Assembly (NCBI GenBank): GCA_002424635.1
Contig: DIKT01000093.1
Coordinates: 70,214 to 107,451, forward strand
Origin: Desulfobulbaceae bacterium UBA5611
GTDB lineage: Bacteria; Desulfobacterota; Desulfobulbia; Desulfobulbales; Desulfocapsaceae
Direction: 5' to 3'
DNA length: 37,238 bases
Shown: piece by piece, positions 1-8,977 of the stretch
How positions within the stretch are numbered: the first letter of the stretch is position 1
Layout: the number at the start of each line of letters is the position of its first letter
Notes under the pieces: generated by a model
The model's input: only the letters and a program-made list of their open reading frames with translations
Told to the model about the DNA's origin: nothing
The model's database searches: none
Program-made: the position numbers and the translations under genes

Positions 1-282
1 TAACTCGAGCAAGAGCGGCGTGGATGCAGGAGAGGGGCCGTCATCAAAGGTGAGGGCGACTCCTGTATTGCCGGTGATGCTGCGGCTGATGATCGGCAGA
101 AAAAAACCGAACTGCGGAAAAAAAGGAGCGGCCAGACAGAGGAGCAGAAAAAGAGTAAGGGGCAGGATGGCCAGCCGGGGGTCGCTCACAAAAAGGGGGA
201 CGGCCAGCAGGAAGGCCAGGATGCCGATTTTCTCTACTGGCGACAGATGACTGCTCTGCCCTTTCTTCATTCCTGGTTTCAT
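1..282 (-). CDS. Polysaccharide deacetylase family protein (partial, N-terminal 94 residues)
   Basis: Only the N-terminal 94 codons are inside the window; the gene continues past the left edge. Its ATG (282-280) overlaps the stop of the MMPL-methyltransferase gene as ATGA, so the two are translationally coupled. The protein starts with a short basic stretch, then one or two hydrophobic segments (about residues 17-65), then GVALTFDDGPSP at about residues 73-84. The TFDDGPSP string is motif 1 of NodB-type polysaccharide deacetylases, with the metal-binding Asp pair. Family knowledge: such enzymes remove N- or O-acetyl groups from carbohydrates at the cell surface. Coupling to an exporter suggests a role in making or maturing the exported lipid, which is inference. 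The rest of the catalytic domain cannot be judged. Confidence 0.85.
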   Translation of the reverse strand, partial: MKPGMKKGQSSHLSPVEKIGILAFLLAVPLFVSDPRLAILPLTLFLLLCLAAPFFPQFGFFLPIISRSITGNTGVALTFDDGPSPASTPLLLEL

Positions 283-3200
283 TGTTGTGCCGGCCGGCCA
301 ATCATCCAGACCAGTTCATTGTTACTGCTTGAGATCATATTCGTTTCTATGACAAAACCGGCCGCCGTGATCAGCTCAGCCATCCGATCGGCGGAACGGT
401 ACCAGGGTTTGCCTCCTGCCAGCCTGATGCGATAATCTTCCAGCCGCCAGGCTTTTGATGGAGCAACGGCCGGCTGAATGGCATAGCGGATTACTAAGAG
501 GCCGTCAGGAGCCAGGGCTTGCAAGCAGTTGGTCATGAGGGTGGTAATGGTCTGATCATTCAGATGATGGAGCATATCCAGCAGCAGGACCAGATCGACC
601 GCCGTGGCCAGGGCCGGCAGAGCCGGAGCCAGGCCTTGGCTCACGGTGCCCCGCTCACCCATGGCCAGGGCTGCAACCCGCACCCGTTCCTGGTTGGGAT
701 CAAAGGCGATGATATGAGCTTGGGAAAAATACTCCAGGCACCAGCAGCCGGGCACGCCGTAGCCGCAGCCGATATCGAGGATGGACTTGATCCGGTCTTT
801 ATGCCCTGCCAGCAAAGCTGCCAGATCGTCAAACAGGGGATCGAACTTCAGTTTAAACCGGGCAAAGAGCCGGGGATAGGCCTCCATCAGCCGATAGCGC
901 GCAAGCACAAGTTGGTCGAGGGATTGGTCCGGCGCAGGCTCTTTTTTGATGGAGAAATAGTGCTGCAACAGGGGAGGCAGCAGCAGAAAGGCCCCGAGCA
1001 GTGAATAGCCGATGCCCAGCAGGGAAGTGATACCTATGCTGCGCAACAGGGCATGATCAGCAAAGCAGAGGACGCCGAAGCCGATGAGCGTCGACACGGC
1101 GGCCATAAAGACCGCCATCCGGACCAGTCTGAACGAGGGGTGGTCCGGATTCCGATAGCGCTGGTGGGCCCGGACGCATAGGATGGAATAATCGATGCCC
1201 AGGCCCAGGATAACAATCGACAGCATCAGACTGGGAATGTCCAGCGCATGGCCGATCAGTTTCATGGTGCCCAGGGTACAGATATAGGAAAAAAGCGGCG
1301 GCAGCAGGGCTATCAGGGTCAATTGCCAGCTCAGGAAAAAGAAGAGCAGCAGGATGGTGACACTGGCCGCAATCACCGCCAGCATAACGGCAAAGGTCTG
1401 AAAGAGGATATCGGCCAGCTGAGCCGAAAAATAGGGGCTGTCAAAGATTTTGGCGTCCTGACCGTAACGATGCATAAAGTCCTGGCTGTTGTACTCTGGC
1501 CCCGGCGTAATAGTGATGAACTGGATCAGGCGGCCTTCTTTTTCGGAGATGGCCATCAGCTGGTAATAATGGGCAGGCACAGAGGAAAAAGCCGGTTGAA
1601 AGGACGGCTGCAGCATGTCTAAAAATTGATTAAAGGCCTGCGGTGCAAAACCGAGAGCCCCGGCACTGGTCTCCAGTTCTTTTTGCAGCTTTGCCACCCG
1701 GTCCTGATTCCAGAAGTGCTGCCAGGCGGCCAGGTTGTCGTGGGCTCTCAGCTCACCGGGAAAGATCATTGACGGCACAAAAGCGGAGTGGATGATAGCT
1801 GCTCTGCTGTCGGCTTCAATTTTGGCCAGGAGAAGATCATTTTTTTGTTGAATCTCGGCAATGGACTCACCACTCTGCATCACAAAGACCTTAGCGCTGA
1901 TATTACCCCAGACTGTGGAAAAGAGTTGGTCGGCGGCTATGGTCTCCGGAGTCACGGTGTTCATGCTCTCCAGGCTGACATTGAAGCCGGGGCGGGCAAA
2001 AAAGAGGAAGAACAGGGCCAGGAGCGCCGCCGTAATTGCCCCGAGGCGTCCGGTATTGTAGAACATGCCCACCAGCCGTTGCAAAGGCAGGGCACGTGTC
2101 CTGGAAGGTGGCAGGGCAGGGATAAGATACGGCAAGACGGTGTGGATAAAGAGAAAGGAAAAGAAGATTCCCAGGGCCGTAAACTGTCCTAATTGAACAA
2201 ACATCGGAAAGCCGCTGAAACTGAGAATGACAAAAGCGCCGATGGTGGTGAGAACCGTCAGCAGGCCCACGGCATATACTTCTCGGGAGGCCTCTTTACC
2301 CTTTGTTGTTTGCGGTCGATCGAGAAAGAGCAGATAGGCGATGCCGTGATCGACGGTAATGGAGATAATGGCGCCGCCAAAACCCAAAACCATGATGGCA
2401 ATGGAAGAATGCAGCAGAGAAAAGACAAAGAGGGCCGCGGCGGTGCCGGCAAAAGCAGGCAGCAGGGAAAAGAGACCGAGCAGGGGCCTGGGAAAGGCAA
2501 AAAAGAGCAGCAGGCCAATGCCGGCGGTTGACAGCAACAGAGCCAGTTGGACATCATGGCGGATAATACGTTCATTGTCGAGAGCGGCTCGGTAGGCGCC
2601 CACCGGGGTGGTCGTAAATTGCACCCCCTGGGGCGCAAATCTGGTGCTGAGATCACTGGCAATCGTGGCCAGCACGGTGGCAATTTGCCGGGCTGAAGCC
2701 GTATCCGTACCGGCAGTGATGGGCCGGGCGGTCACCAGCAGGTGGCGTTTATCGGCCGACAGCAGGTGGCCTTTATATATTTGTAAGTCGGCAGAGGGCG
2801 CCAGCGTGGCCATCTTGGCCATGATCGGTTCCATGAGGCCCAGGGGATCGGCGCGCAAAAATTCGCTCTGGCCAATGCCTTCCAGGCTGCTGAGCTTCTG
2901 CAGGACTTCACCCAGACGCTGCCGGATCTGCTCTGAGGTTAAGCGGGGGGCGATTTCCTGTTCCAGCTCGCTCTGTGAGAAGAGCACGGGCAGATTGTTG
3001 ACAATATGCAGGGCCAGTTCAGGGATCTGTCTACCGACTTCGCTTGTGCCGACCTCGGCAAAGAGGCCGCTGGCTCGTAATTGCTCTTCAACAAAAACAG
3101 CACCTGCAACCAGAAGATCCGGGGCCTCCCAGTCCACCATGATATCAATGGCAATCTGGTCATGGATCGGATGGTTGTGAAAGATCGCCAGGGCATCGCT

Positions 3201-3350
3201 GATCACCGTCTTGTCAGCCGGTAAAGAGCGGACCACATCGGTGTCAATATCAAGGCGCAGCAAACCGGCGCCTGCCATTGCGCCGATCAGGATGGTCACC
3301 AGCAGAAGCAGCCGATAATTAAATAGTCTTTTGTCGTTTATGACGATCAC
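279..3350 (-). CDS. MMPL/RND-like lipid exporter fused to a C-terminal SAM-dependent methyltransferase
   Basis: A 1023-residue protein in two parts. Residues 1 to about 790 are an MMPL-type transporter: an N-terminal membrane helix, a periplasmic loop, a five- to six-helix bundle, then the same layout again. Each half has the Asp-bearing helix typical of the family (ITVDHGIAYLLF in the first, LGLGIDYSILC in the second). From about residue 800 a cytosolic class I methyltransferase follows; its SAM-binding motif ILDIGCGYGVPG starts at residue 857, with a later acidic FDPN strand and LLLDMLHHL. MMPL proteins move lipids or polyene-type products from the inner membrane. The start is GTG directly after an in-frame TGA, with no clear Shine-Dalgarno. 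It overlaps the downstream deacetylase by ATGA. The fusion suggests methylation at the exporter, which is inference. Confidence 0.9.
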   Translation of the reverse strand: MIVINDKRLFNYRLLLLVTILIGAMAGAGLLRLDIDTDVVRSLPADKTVISDALAIFHNHPIHDQIAIDIMVDWEAPDLLVAGAVFVEEQLRASGLFAEVGTSEVGRQIPELALHIVNNLPVLFSQSELEQEIAPRLTSEQIRQRLGEVLQKLSSLEGIGQSEFLRADPLGLMEPIMAKMATLAPSADLQIYKGHLLSADKRHLLVTARPITAGTDTASARQIATVLATIASDLSTRFAPQGVQFTTTPVGAYRAALDNERIIRHDVQLALLLSTAGIGLLLFFAFPRPLLGLFSLLPAFAGTAAALFVFSLLHSSIAIMVLGFGGAIISITVDHGIAYLLFLDRPQTTKGKEASREVYAVGLLTVLTTIGAFVILSFSGFPMFVQLGQFTALGIFFSFLFIHTVLPYLIPALPPSRTRALPLQRLVGMFYNTGRLGAITAALLALFFLFFARPGFNVSLESMNTVTPETIAADQLFSTVWGNISAKVFVMQSGESIAEIQQKNDLLLAKIEADSRAAIIHSAFVPSMIFPGELRAHDNLAAWQHFWNQDRVAKLQKELETSAGALGFAPQAFNQFLDMLQPSFQPAFSSVPAHYYQLMAISEKEGRLIQFITITPGPEYNSQDFMHRYGQDAKIFDSPYFSAQLADILFQTFAVMLAVIAASVTILLLFFFLSWQLTLIALLPPLFSYICTLGTMKLIGHALDIPSLMLSIVILGLGIDYSILCVRAHQRYRNPDHPSFRLVRMAVFMAAVSTLIGFGVLCFADHALLRSIGITSLLGIGYSLLGAFLLLPPLLQHYFSIKKEPAPDQSLDQLVLARYRLMEAYPRLFARFKLKFDPLFDDLAALLAGHKDRIKSILDIGCGYGVPGCWCLEYFSQAHIIAFDPNQERVRVAALAMGERGTVSQGLAPALPALATAVDLVLLLDMLHHLNDQTITTLMTNCLQALAPDGLLVIRYAIQPAVAPSKAWRLEDYRIRLAGGKPWYRSADRMAELITAAGFVIETNMISSSNNELVWMIGRPAQQ

Positions 3351-3385
3351 TCAGGTCGTAAGGTGGAGGATATGATTGGGGCGGT

Positions 3386-4195
3386 TTAGAGCTCTGCCTG
3401 GCTTCCGAGCACCAGAATCAGCACGCCCAGAGCGATACGATAGACCACGAAAGGCTGCATGCCGATCCGGCGGATGAAGGCGAGAAAGTAGTGGATACAG
3501 AGAAAAGCACTCACTCCGGAAATCATGGCGCCAATCAGTAAGGCCATCCAGTCGGTCGTCTCGGGCAGTCTGAGCAGTTGTATGGCCTGCAGGCCTCCGG
3601 CGAGAGCAATGACAGGGATCGACAAAAGAAAAGAAAAGCGCGATGCGCCTTCGCGGCTCAAACCCAGGAGCAGGGCAGCAGTGATGGTAATGCCCGAGCG
3701 TGATGTGCCGGGGAACAGGGCCAGGGCTTGAGCACAACCGATGAAGAGCATCCCGGCCCAGGTGAGGCTGAATTCATCTTTCTGCCCGCTTCTGCGCCAA
3801 TCGGCCCAGGCCAGAATGAGGCCGAAACCGATCAAGCCCACGGCAATGAACACAGGAGAGCGCAGATGGTTCTCGACAAGCCCTTTCAGCGCCAGGCCGG
3901 CCAGACCAACCGGAATAGTGGCCACCAGTATCCCCCAGGCCAGGCGTGCTGCCGGGGTCATTTGGCGGGTCAGCAGTGAGCGGCCCCATGCAACGGACAT
4001 CTGCTGCAGATCTTGCCGAAAATAGATGATCACTGCCATCAAGGTACCGACATGAATAGAGATATCGAAGGCCAGGCCCTGATCTTGCCAGTGTGTCAAG
4101 ACCGGCACCAGAATCAGATGGGCCGAACTGGAGACCGGTAAAAACTCGGTAAATCCCTGCAATACGGCCAGGGTAAAAATCTGCAAAAAATCCAT
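3386..4195 (-). CDS. uppP: Undecaprenyl-diphosphatase (UppP/BacA family)
   Basis: A 269-residue polytopic membrane protein with both family signatures: LQGFTEFLPVSSSAH (residues 12-26, Glu17 and the Ser-rich loop) and PGTSRSG (residues 163-169). The family dephosphorylates undecaprenyl diphosphate at the inner membrane, recycling the carrier for peptidoglycan and O-antigen. Length is normal for the family. A GAGGAG Shine-Dalgarno lies 6 bases before the ATG. It lies 35 bp upstream of the MMPL-methyltransferase gene on the same strand, so the two may be co-transcribed. Whether it serves the biosynthetic locus or is a housekeeping copy cannot be told from this window. Confidence 0.93.
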   Translation of the reverse strand: MDFLQIFTLAVLQGFTEFLPVSSSAHLILVPVLTHWQDQGLAFDISIHVGTLMAVIIYFRQDLQQMSVAWGRSLLTRQMTPAARLAWGILVATIPVGLAGLALKGLVENHLRSPVFIAVGLIGFGLILAWADWRRSGQKDEFSLTWAGMLFIGCAQALALFPGTSRSGITITAALLLGLSREGASRFSFLLSIPVIALAGGLQAIQLLRLPETTDWMALLIGAMISGVSAFLCIHYFLAFIRRIGMQPFVVYRIALGVLILVLGSQAEL

Positions 4196-4470
4196 CGACT
4201 CCTCTCAAGGGCAAGGGCTGGTGACTTGGTTGAAAAGCAAAAAATAGAGCTGCATTGTTTATGAGACCAAAATAAAAGCAGAGACCTCTATTCTTACGGC
4301 CCGGAGCTGTTACGTTTAAGCCGATACAGTTACCTTTTTCTGCCCGATCCTGCAAGTTTTTCTACCGTCTTGTTGAGCACAGCATTGTCATGCTCAGCCG
4401 GCAGGATATCCCCTCCTTTGCTTTATTCTTTTGCCCCGCACCAGCTGGTGCAGTCGCATATTATGCTAAT

Positions 4471-5064
4471 TCATTCCACGGCGCTCTGCGGTGTTTTAAC
4501 CTGCCAGTGGCCCCAGGCCGGATTACCATGGACCTCAAAGCCGAGCTCGCGTAACCAGTCGGCGACAATATGGTTTGAGTTATAAGCGAAGGTATAGGGT
4601 CGTGGGTGCGGGACGACCCAGAGGTTACGTTCGACGCTGTAGCGCGGCTCAGCCGGGCCGGCATGGAACTGGCGGTCCAGCGAAGCGAGCAGCGTATCGA
4701 CCCGGGCGGCTTCGGCCTGAAATTTGTATGCCTGCTCGATGCCGACGCCGACCACTGCTTCCAGCTGTTCGTCGGGCTGTTCCGGCCCGAACAGTTGGCG
4801 GCCAAATGCCGCCTGGGTGGGGCTGAATAAGGCCTGTATACCGGTCCGCGGGTTTTGCTCTCCCTCCACATACCAAATCCAGTCGCCATAGGCATAGCGG
4901 ACACGTGTCTGATCGGCGGCAGTCAGCAGCAGCGTGGTGTGGCGGCCATGTTCGAGCAGTTGCACGGTGCGCGGTATGCTCACAGCGGAGGGAGCAACGA
5001 CCACAGCTTCGCACCCAGCGAGCCAAGGCATCAGCACAATCAGGAGAATAATCCGGGGCAGCAT
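4471..5064 (-). CDS. Predicted lipoprotein, DUF2459-like
   Basis: 197 residues with a short hydrophobic N-terminus and lipobox LAGC (Cys18), so probably lipid-anchored. A GGAGG Shine-Dalgarno precedes the ATG. The mature part has an HGRHTTLLL segment and, near the end, YNSNHIVADWLRELG. These resemble the two conserved parts of the DUF2459 family (a His-containing strand and an Asn-rich helix start), but the match is from memory and weak. No enzymatic role can be assigned. It lies between MltB and UppP on the same strand, which fits an envelope role. If it is not DUF2459 it is an unclassified lipoprotein. Confidence 0.7.
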   Translation of the reverse strand: MLPRIILLIVLMPWLAGCEAVVVAPSAVSIPRTVQLLEHGRHTTLLLTAADQTRVRYAYGDWIWYVEGEQNPRTGIQALFSPTQAAFGRQLFGPEQPDEQLEAVVGVGIEQAYKFQAEAARVDTLLASLDRQFHAGPAEPRYSVERNLWVVPHPRPYTFAYNSNHIVADWLRELGFEVHGNPAWGHWQVKTPQSAVE

Positions 5065-5205
5065 GCGTGCTCCTCCCTGCTTGGAACTTCAATTTTTGAG
5101 AGGTTTCGGCCTGCGCAAAGATGGTAAGGTTATTGCCTACCAGAAGAGCTGGCAGACAGGACCTGGCATTGATCGCCTGCAGAGGAAGCTTGCCAGCCTT
5201 TGTTC

Positions 5206-6195
5206 TTAGTGAGCGATGGCGTCGGAGAGCAGGCCCACCGCTAAGGCGAAATAGTTGGAACGGTTCCATTTGAGAGTGGTGCGAAAATTGGGATAAACCA
5301 GAAAGGCCACCGCCGGGTTGTCTTTCTCGGGAATGATGATGGAGGCCGACAACTGGCGGGCGGGCAGGGCGGAGCCGTCAGGCAGACGGACACCCAGGGC
5401 CTGCCATTGATCGATGGTCTTGCGGGTATCGACCCCGGCCAAACTTTGGTTAAAACTGGAAGGCAGGCGTATCGCCCGACCCCAGGTCTGGTCGTCGCGC
5501 CAGCCGGAGCGCGACAGGTAGTTGGCGGCTGAGGCAAAGACATCGGCCCGGGTATTCCAGATGTCACGGCGGCCGTCTCCGTCGTAATCAGCGGCGAAGG
5601 AGAGGAAGCTTGAGGGCATGAACTGGCTTTGGCCCATGGCCCCGGCCCAGGAACCCTTCATGTCTGCAGGGCTGATATGGCCTTCATCAAGAATTTTCAG
5701 GGCATTGTGCAATTCGCCGCGAAAAAATTTGCTGCGGCGGCCATCATAGGCCAGAGTCGCCAGGGAATCGACGACCAGAAAATCACCGGTGAGTCGGCCG
5801 AAATCGGTTTCAATGCCCCACAGCGCCACGATGAACTGGGATTGCACCCCATATTTTTTGCTGACGTCCGCCAGCAAGGCCCGATTTTCCGCCAGCAACC
5901 GGCGGCCCGTGTTGATTCGTGCCGGCGACACCACCCGCTCCTGATACTGCTGGAAGGTCAAGGAAAACTCGGCCTGCTTACGATCCAACTCGATTACCCG
6001 AGGAATGGGCTCGATGCCGGTCAAGGCCGCTTCCAGGGTTTGCTTGCTGATGCCCCGTTGCAGGGCTTCGGCCCGTAATTCCTGCAGCCATTCGGTAAAG
6101 GGTTTTTCAGCGGCAAAGGCACCTGGCGTTCCGGCGAAAGTAATGGTCAACAGTAAGAGGGCGCATCCCAGCGTCATCAATCCTTGTTTGTTCAT
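5206..6195 (-). CDS. mltB: Membrane-bound lytic murein transglycosylase B (MltB/Slt70 superfamily)
   Basis: 329 residues with a cleavable-type signal peptide (about residues 1-29, ending GAFA-AEK) and no lipobox. The catalytic region has ALWGIETDFGR, with the presumed catalytic Glu129, followed by AGAMGQSQFMPSSF and the DYDGDGRRDIWN segment typical of MltB. The family cleaves the MurNAc-GlcNAc bond of peptidoglycan to give 1,6-anhydro ends in the periplasm. A GAGG Shine-Dalgarno precedes the ATG. The length is close to soluble MltB homologues, and nothing is missing. It is probably a housekeeping gene at the edge of the accessory island that begins with the transposase gene. Confidence 0.93.
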   Translation of the reverse strand: MNKQGLMTLGCALLLLTITFAGTPGAFAAEKPFTEWLQELRAEALQRGISKQTLEAALTGIEPIPRVIELDRKQAEFSLTFQQYQERVVSPARINTGRRLLAENRALLADVSKKYGVQSQFIVALWGIETDFGRLTGDFLVVDSLATLAYDGRRSKFFRGELHNALKILDEGHISPADMKGSWAGAMGQSQFMPSSFLSFAADYDGDGRRDIWNTRADVFASAANYLSRSGWRDDQTWGRAIRLPSSFNQSLAGVDTRKTIDQWQALGVRLPDGSALPARQLSASIIIPEKDNPAVAFLVYPNFRTTLKWNRSNYFALAVGLLSDAIAH

Positions 6196-6268
6196 TGCAA
6201 CCTCACATCAGTAATATTTTTGGCGGCGGCAGAAGCCACCGTCATTTGCTTTTGTTAAAAAAAATCAT

Positions 6269-6988
6269 CTATCCCGGCAAAAAAGGCACAGGCTTAGTGT
6301 GCTCTTTCCGTGGCCGTCCCTGGGACCGCAGCTCAACTCGGCGGGCCACTTTCTGTTCAATCTCATCAATAAAAGCCGGGCCGCCAGTCAATTGTCCCCG
6401 CAACACAGCCCCCAGAATCAGGGTCCGCTCCTCATCGGCACTTGGCTCGCTCAGGAAGGTGGCATATCGTGCTCGGCGCTGCTGGTCAGTATTGCCCAGA
6501 GCCAGGTAGGAAGGATCAAGATCCAGCCAGTCATTGCTGTGCAGTCCGACTTTGGCCGCACAACTTGACCAACGATAGCTCGCCGGCTCCTTGCAGATAT
6601 TGGCCGGCACCGGGTTCATCTCCACATAACGGCAGCAGGCGAGCAGGTAATTATTGCTGTCGATGGGACTTGATTTGAAACGCCCTTCCCACAAGGTCCC
6701 ACTCCGCCCTGCCAGTCGGTTCACATATCGCGTTTGCCGACCAGCCAGCCGCTTCATTAGTTGGCCGATACTATCAGGATCAAGACCGGGATCGACCACC
6801 AGATGGACATGGTTGGTCATCAGGCAGAAGGCATACACTTTACAGGAAAAAACCTGTTTCCACTCTGCCAGGTTATCCAGATAATACTGATAATCTTCAT
6901 CACAGGCAAAAACCGCCTGCCGGTTGTGACCGCGCTGGATGATATGGTGAGGGTAATCGGGGATAATGATGCGTGCTGTTCTGGGCAT
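6269..6988 (-). CDS. REP-associated tyrosine transposase (RAYT, Y1_Tnp/TnpA-REP family)
   Basis: 239 residues. The HUH motif is in FCLMTNHVHLVV (His60, His62) and the catalytic Tyr is Tyr121 in CCRYVEMNPVPAN. This spacing is typical of single-strand Y1 transposases of the IS200/IS605 group that mobilise REP/BIME palindromes. The N-terminus (MPRTARIIIPDYPHHIIQRG) is the usual family start. The tail has a GRPRK basic segment. The gene appears intact. Short repeats carrying gggtcagagt lie within 3.5 kb to the right and a gacacttccc repeat lies further right. They are candidates for elements acted on by this or a related enzyme. Confidence 0.93.
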   Translation of the reverse strand: MPRTARIIIPDYPHHIIQRGHNRQAVFACDEDYQYYLDNLAEWKQVFSCKVYAFCLMTNHVHLVVDPGLDPDSIGQLMKRLAGRQTRYVNRLAGRSGTLWEGRFKSSPIDSNNYLLACCRYVEMNPVPANICKEPASYRWSSCAAKVGLHSNDWLDLDPSYLALGNTDQQRRARYATFLSEPSADEERTLILGAVLRGQLTGGPAFIDEIEQKVARRVELRSQGRPRKEHTKPVPFLPG

Positions 6989-7104
6989 GAGTATAGAGTA
7001 GCACGAGACTAAGAACGGAGCAATAAATAAATCTGTCCCCTTTTTGCTTTGCTCAATTTGTCATAATTATTTGACAATATTCAAAAAAACTAAGATATTT
7101 TCAT

Positions 7105-7350
7105 TTGACAACCGGAACCGGATCAGCCTATGATGCAATTGATTTACTGATTTTAACTGGCCTGAATTACAACACAGATGAGAGTTATGCACAAGAAATC
7201 ACTAAAGATTTTATAATACTGGTCACATATCTATTGCCGGGTTTCTTGGCGGCTTGGGTTTTCTACGGCCTTACTTCTCCTCCGAAACCTTCTCAGTTTG
7301 AGAGAGTGGTCGGGATCAAGCGAACGTCAATCCACCACCATCAAACGTAA
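7105..7350 (+). pseudogene. Truncated membrane-protein gene, DUF6338-like N-terminus
   Basis: An 81-codon frame that can only start with TTG. Its middle, FIILVTYLLPGFLAAWVFYGLTSPPKPSQFERVV, reads like the N-terminal membrane helix and following loop of DUF6338-type proteins, from memory. After that point the frame changes to a short tail (GIKRTSIHHHQT) unlike the family and stops. Full-length family members are much longer. The simplest reading is a 5' remnant cut off by a rearrangement near 7310. It lies between the RAYT transposase and a repeat at 7439, which fits a breakpoint. Family assignment is moderate; truncation follows if the assignment is right. Confidence 0.5.
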
Positions 7351-7438
7351 AAACGCCACCGCCACCAGCTAGAGACGAATAAGTCTGTTAACAATCGGAT
7401 CAACCTGACCGCGGGAATATCGGCGGAAAGAGTCAGAA

Positions 7439-7459
7439 GGGTCAGAGTAAAATTAATCT
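7439..7459 (+). repeat. gggtcagagtaaa repeat, copy 1
   Basis: The string gggtcagagtaaaattaatct occurs here, and close variants occur at 8791-8812 and 10443-10462 in the same orientation. The copies flank the histidine kinase gene and the DHp/MazEF segment. Such sequences commonly accompany RAYT transposase genes in Desulfobacterota genomes (from memory). The rest of the stretch 7351-7583 holds no recognisable gene. Confidence 0.6.
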
Positions 7460-7583
7460 TGAATTCTGTGAAAAATAAGTGAATTTTCTGTAGGTCGGTT
7501 TTTTCTAAAGACTCGTTCGGTGGATAGATCCTGAAATGATGATATGATAGGCTTGTAGTAGAATAATCTTACTGAGGAAAAAT

Positions 7584-8702
7584 ATGGATACCTATTTTGC
7601 CCCTGCCGAAAGAGCTAACGAAAAAGAAATTGCCACAGAAATTGAAATTGCGAGCAAAAATCCCTTAGTATCAGGATTGCTCCATTCAATTAGCGGCTTG
7701 CTGGCAGTGCTGGATAAAAACCGGCAGATTATCGCTCTCAATGATTCATTTCTGGAAATGCTGGGCATTGATGACCCTGCAAAAGCCTTGGGGTTGCGGA
7801 CAGGAGAGGCATTGCAATGCATCCATGCACATGACGAACCTGCAGGATGCGGCACTACGAAATTTTGTTCTACATGTGGTGCCGCCATAGCAATAGTATC
7901 AAGCTTGGGACAGGATAAACCTGTTGAAAAAATCTGCGCCCTTTCAGCCAATAGAGGCGGTAAGGAGGTAGATATTGCCCTGCTTGTTAGATCTCACCCC
8001 ATTAAAATTGATAAGGAAAAATTTCTTTTACTCTTCCTTCAAGATATTACAAAACAGCAGCAAAGGGCTGCGCTTGAAAGAACCTTTTTTCATGACGTAA
8101 ACAATATGTTGTATATGCTGGTCGGGGCAAGTGAACTGCTTGTTTTGGAGGAGCCCTCGGAACTTGCTAAAACTGTTTATCAGGCATCTCTGCGTTTAAC
8201 GAAAGAAGTAGCAATTCAAAGATGTTTGTCACAAAGCGCATCCTGTGATTATCTGCCGGTTTGGCTTGAGTTAACGACAGGGCAAATTTTTGAAGAACTG
8301 CATTCTTTTTTCGCCAACCATCCGGCCGCCGCAGGAAAAAATATAAGTATATCTGAAAATTATCCTGTTGTTTCAATCAAGATAGATATTTCTTTGTTAT
8401 TACGTATTCTCTGCAACATGATCATTAATGCTTTAGAAGCCACTGCTAAAAATGGCGAGGTGAAAATTTGGCTTGAGCATGAGGATGGTTTTCTATCTTT
8501 TTGTGTGTGGAACGCGCAGGAAATTCCCCAAGATATCACCAACAGAATTTTTCAGCGAAATTTTAGCACCAAAGAACAAGCTGGAAGAGGGATTGGAACT
8601 TACTCCATGAAACTATTAGGAGAGAAAATTCTTGGTGGTCACGTGAGTTTTAAAACATCCAAAAAAGACGGCACTATTTTTAAATATACTTACCCTATTT
8701 AG
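7584..8702 (+). CDS. Orphan PAS-domain sensor histidine kinase
   Basis: 372 residues, no membrane segment, so probably cytosolic. A PAS-like domain spans about residues 30-160 (SGLLAVLDKNRQIIALNDSFLEML). It contains a Cys cluster, AGCGTTKFCSTCGA (Cys89, Cys95, Cys98), that could bind metal or sense redox. The H-box is FFHDVNNML (His170). The HATPase domain has the N-box MIINALEA and G-box GRGIGTYSMKLL near the C-terminus. It would autophosphorylate on His170 and pass phosphate to a response regulator, but no regulator is nearby. A GAGG Shine-Dalgarno lies upstream of the ATG. The gene is more AT-rich than the biosynthetic genes and is bracketed by gggtcagagt repeats, suggesting acquisition. 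Confidence 0.88.
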   Translation: MDTYFAPAERANEKEIATEIEIASKNPLVSGLLHSISGLLAVLDKNRQIIALNDSFLEMLGIDDPAKALGLRTGEALQCIHAHDEPAGCGTTKFCSTCGAAIAIVSSLGQDKPVEKICALSANRGGKEVDIALLVRSHPIKIDKEKFLLLFLQDITKQQQRAALERTFFHDVNNMLYMLVGASELLVLEEPSELAKTVYQASLRLTKEVAIQRCLSQSASCDYLPVWLELTTGQIFEELHSFFANHPAAAGKNISISENYPVVSIKIDISLLLRILCNMIINALEATAKNGEVKIWLEHEDGFLSFCVWNAQEIPQDITNRIFQRNFSTKEQAGRGIGTYSMKLLGEKILGGHVSFKTSKKDGTIFKYTYPI

Positions 8703-8790
8703 AGGAGCATGACCCTAGGGAAGGAATTATAAAATCAAAAGTCACCGAACCAGGCGGTTTACTGCGCCGTGAACGTTTGCTGAGTAAAAG

Positions 8791-8812
8791 GGGTCAGAGT
8801 AAATTAAATCTA
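8791..8812 (+). repeat. gggtcagagtaaa repeat, copy 2
   Basis: Sequence gggtcagagtaaattaaatcta, preceded by gctgagtaaaa, the same lead-in as copy 3 (gctgagtaaac at 10431). It lies in the 275-bp gap 8703-8977 between the two kinase-like genes. I see nothing else in that gap. Confidence 0.6.
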
Positions 8813-8977
8813 GATAGAGGCTCTTTACCGGCAGACGTCTAAGATCGAAAAAGAAGGTGCGACCTGTCGGCTGGCGAAAAGAGATAAATTAATTACTATG
8901 ACCCTAGTTATTCTATGAAGAATAATGAACTGTGAAGAGATTCAGAGTAAAGCACCCTGCCAGGAAAAGGAAAAAGA

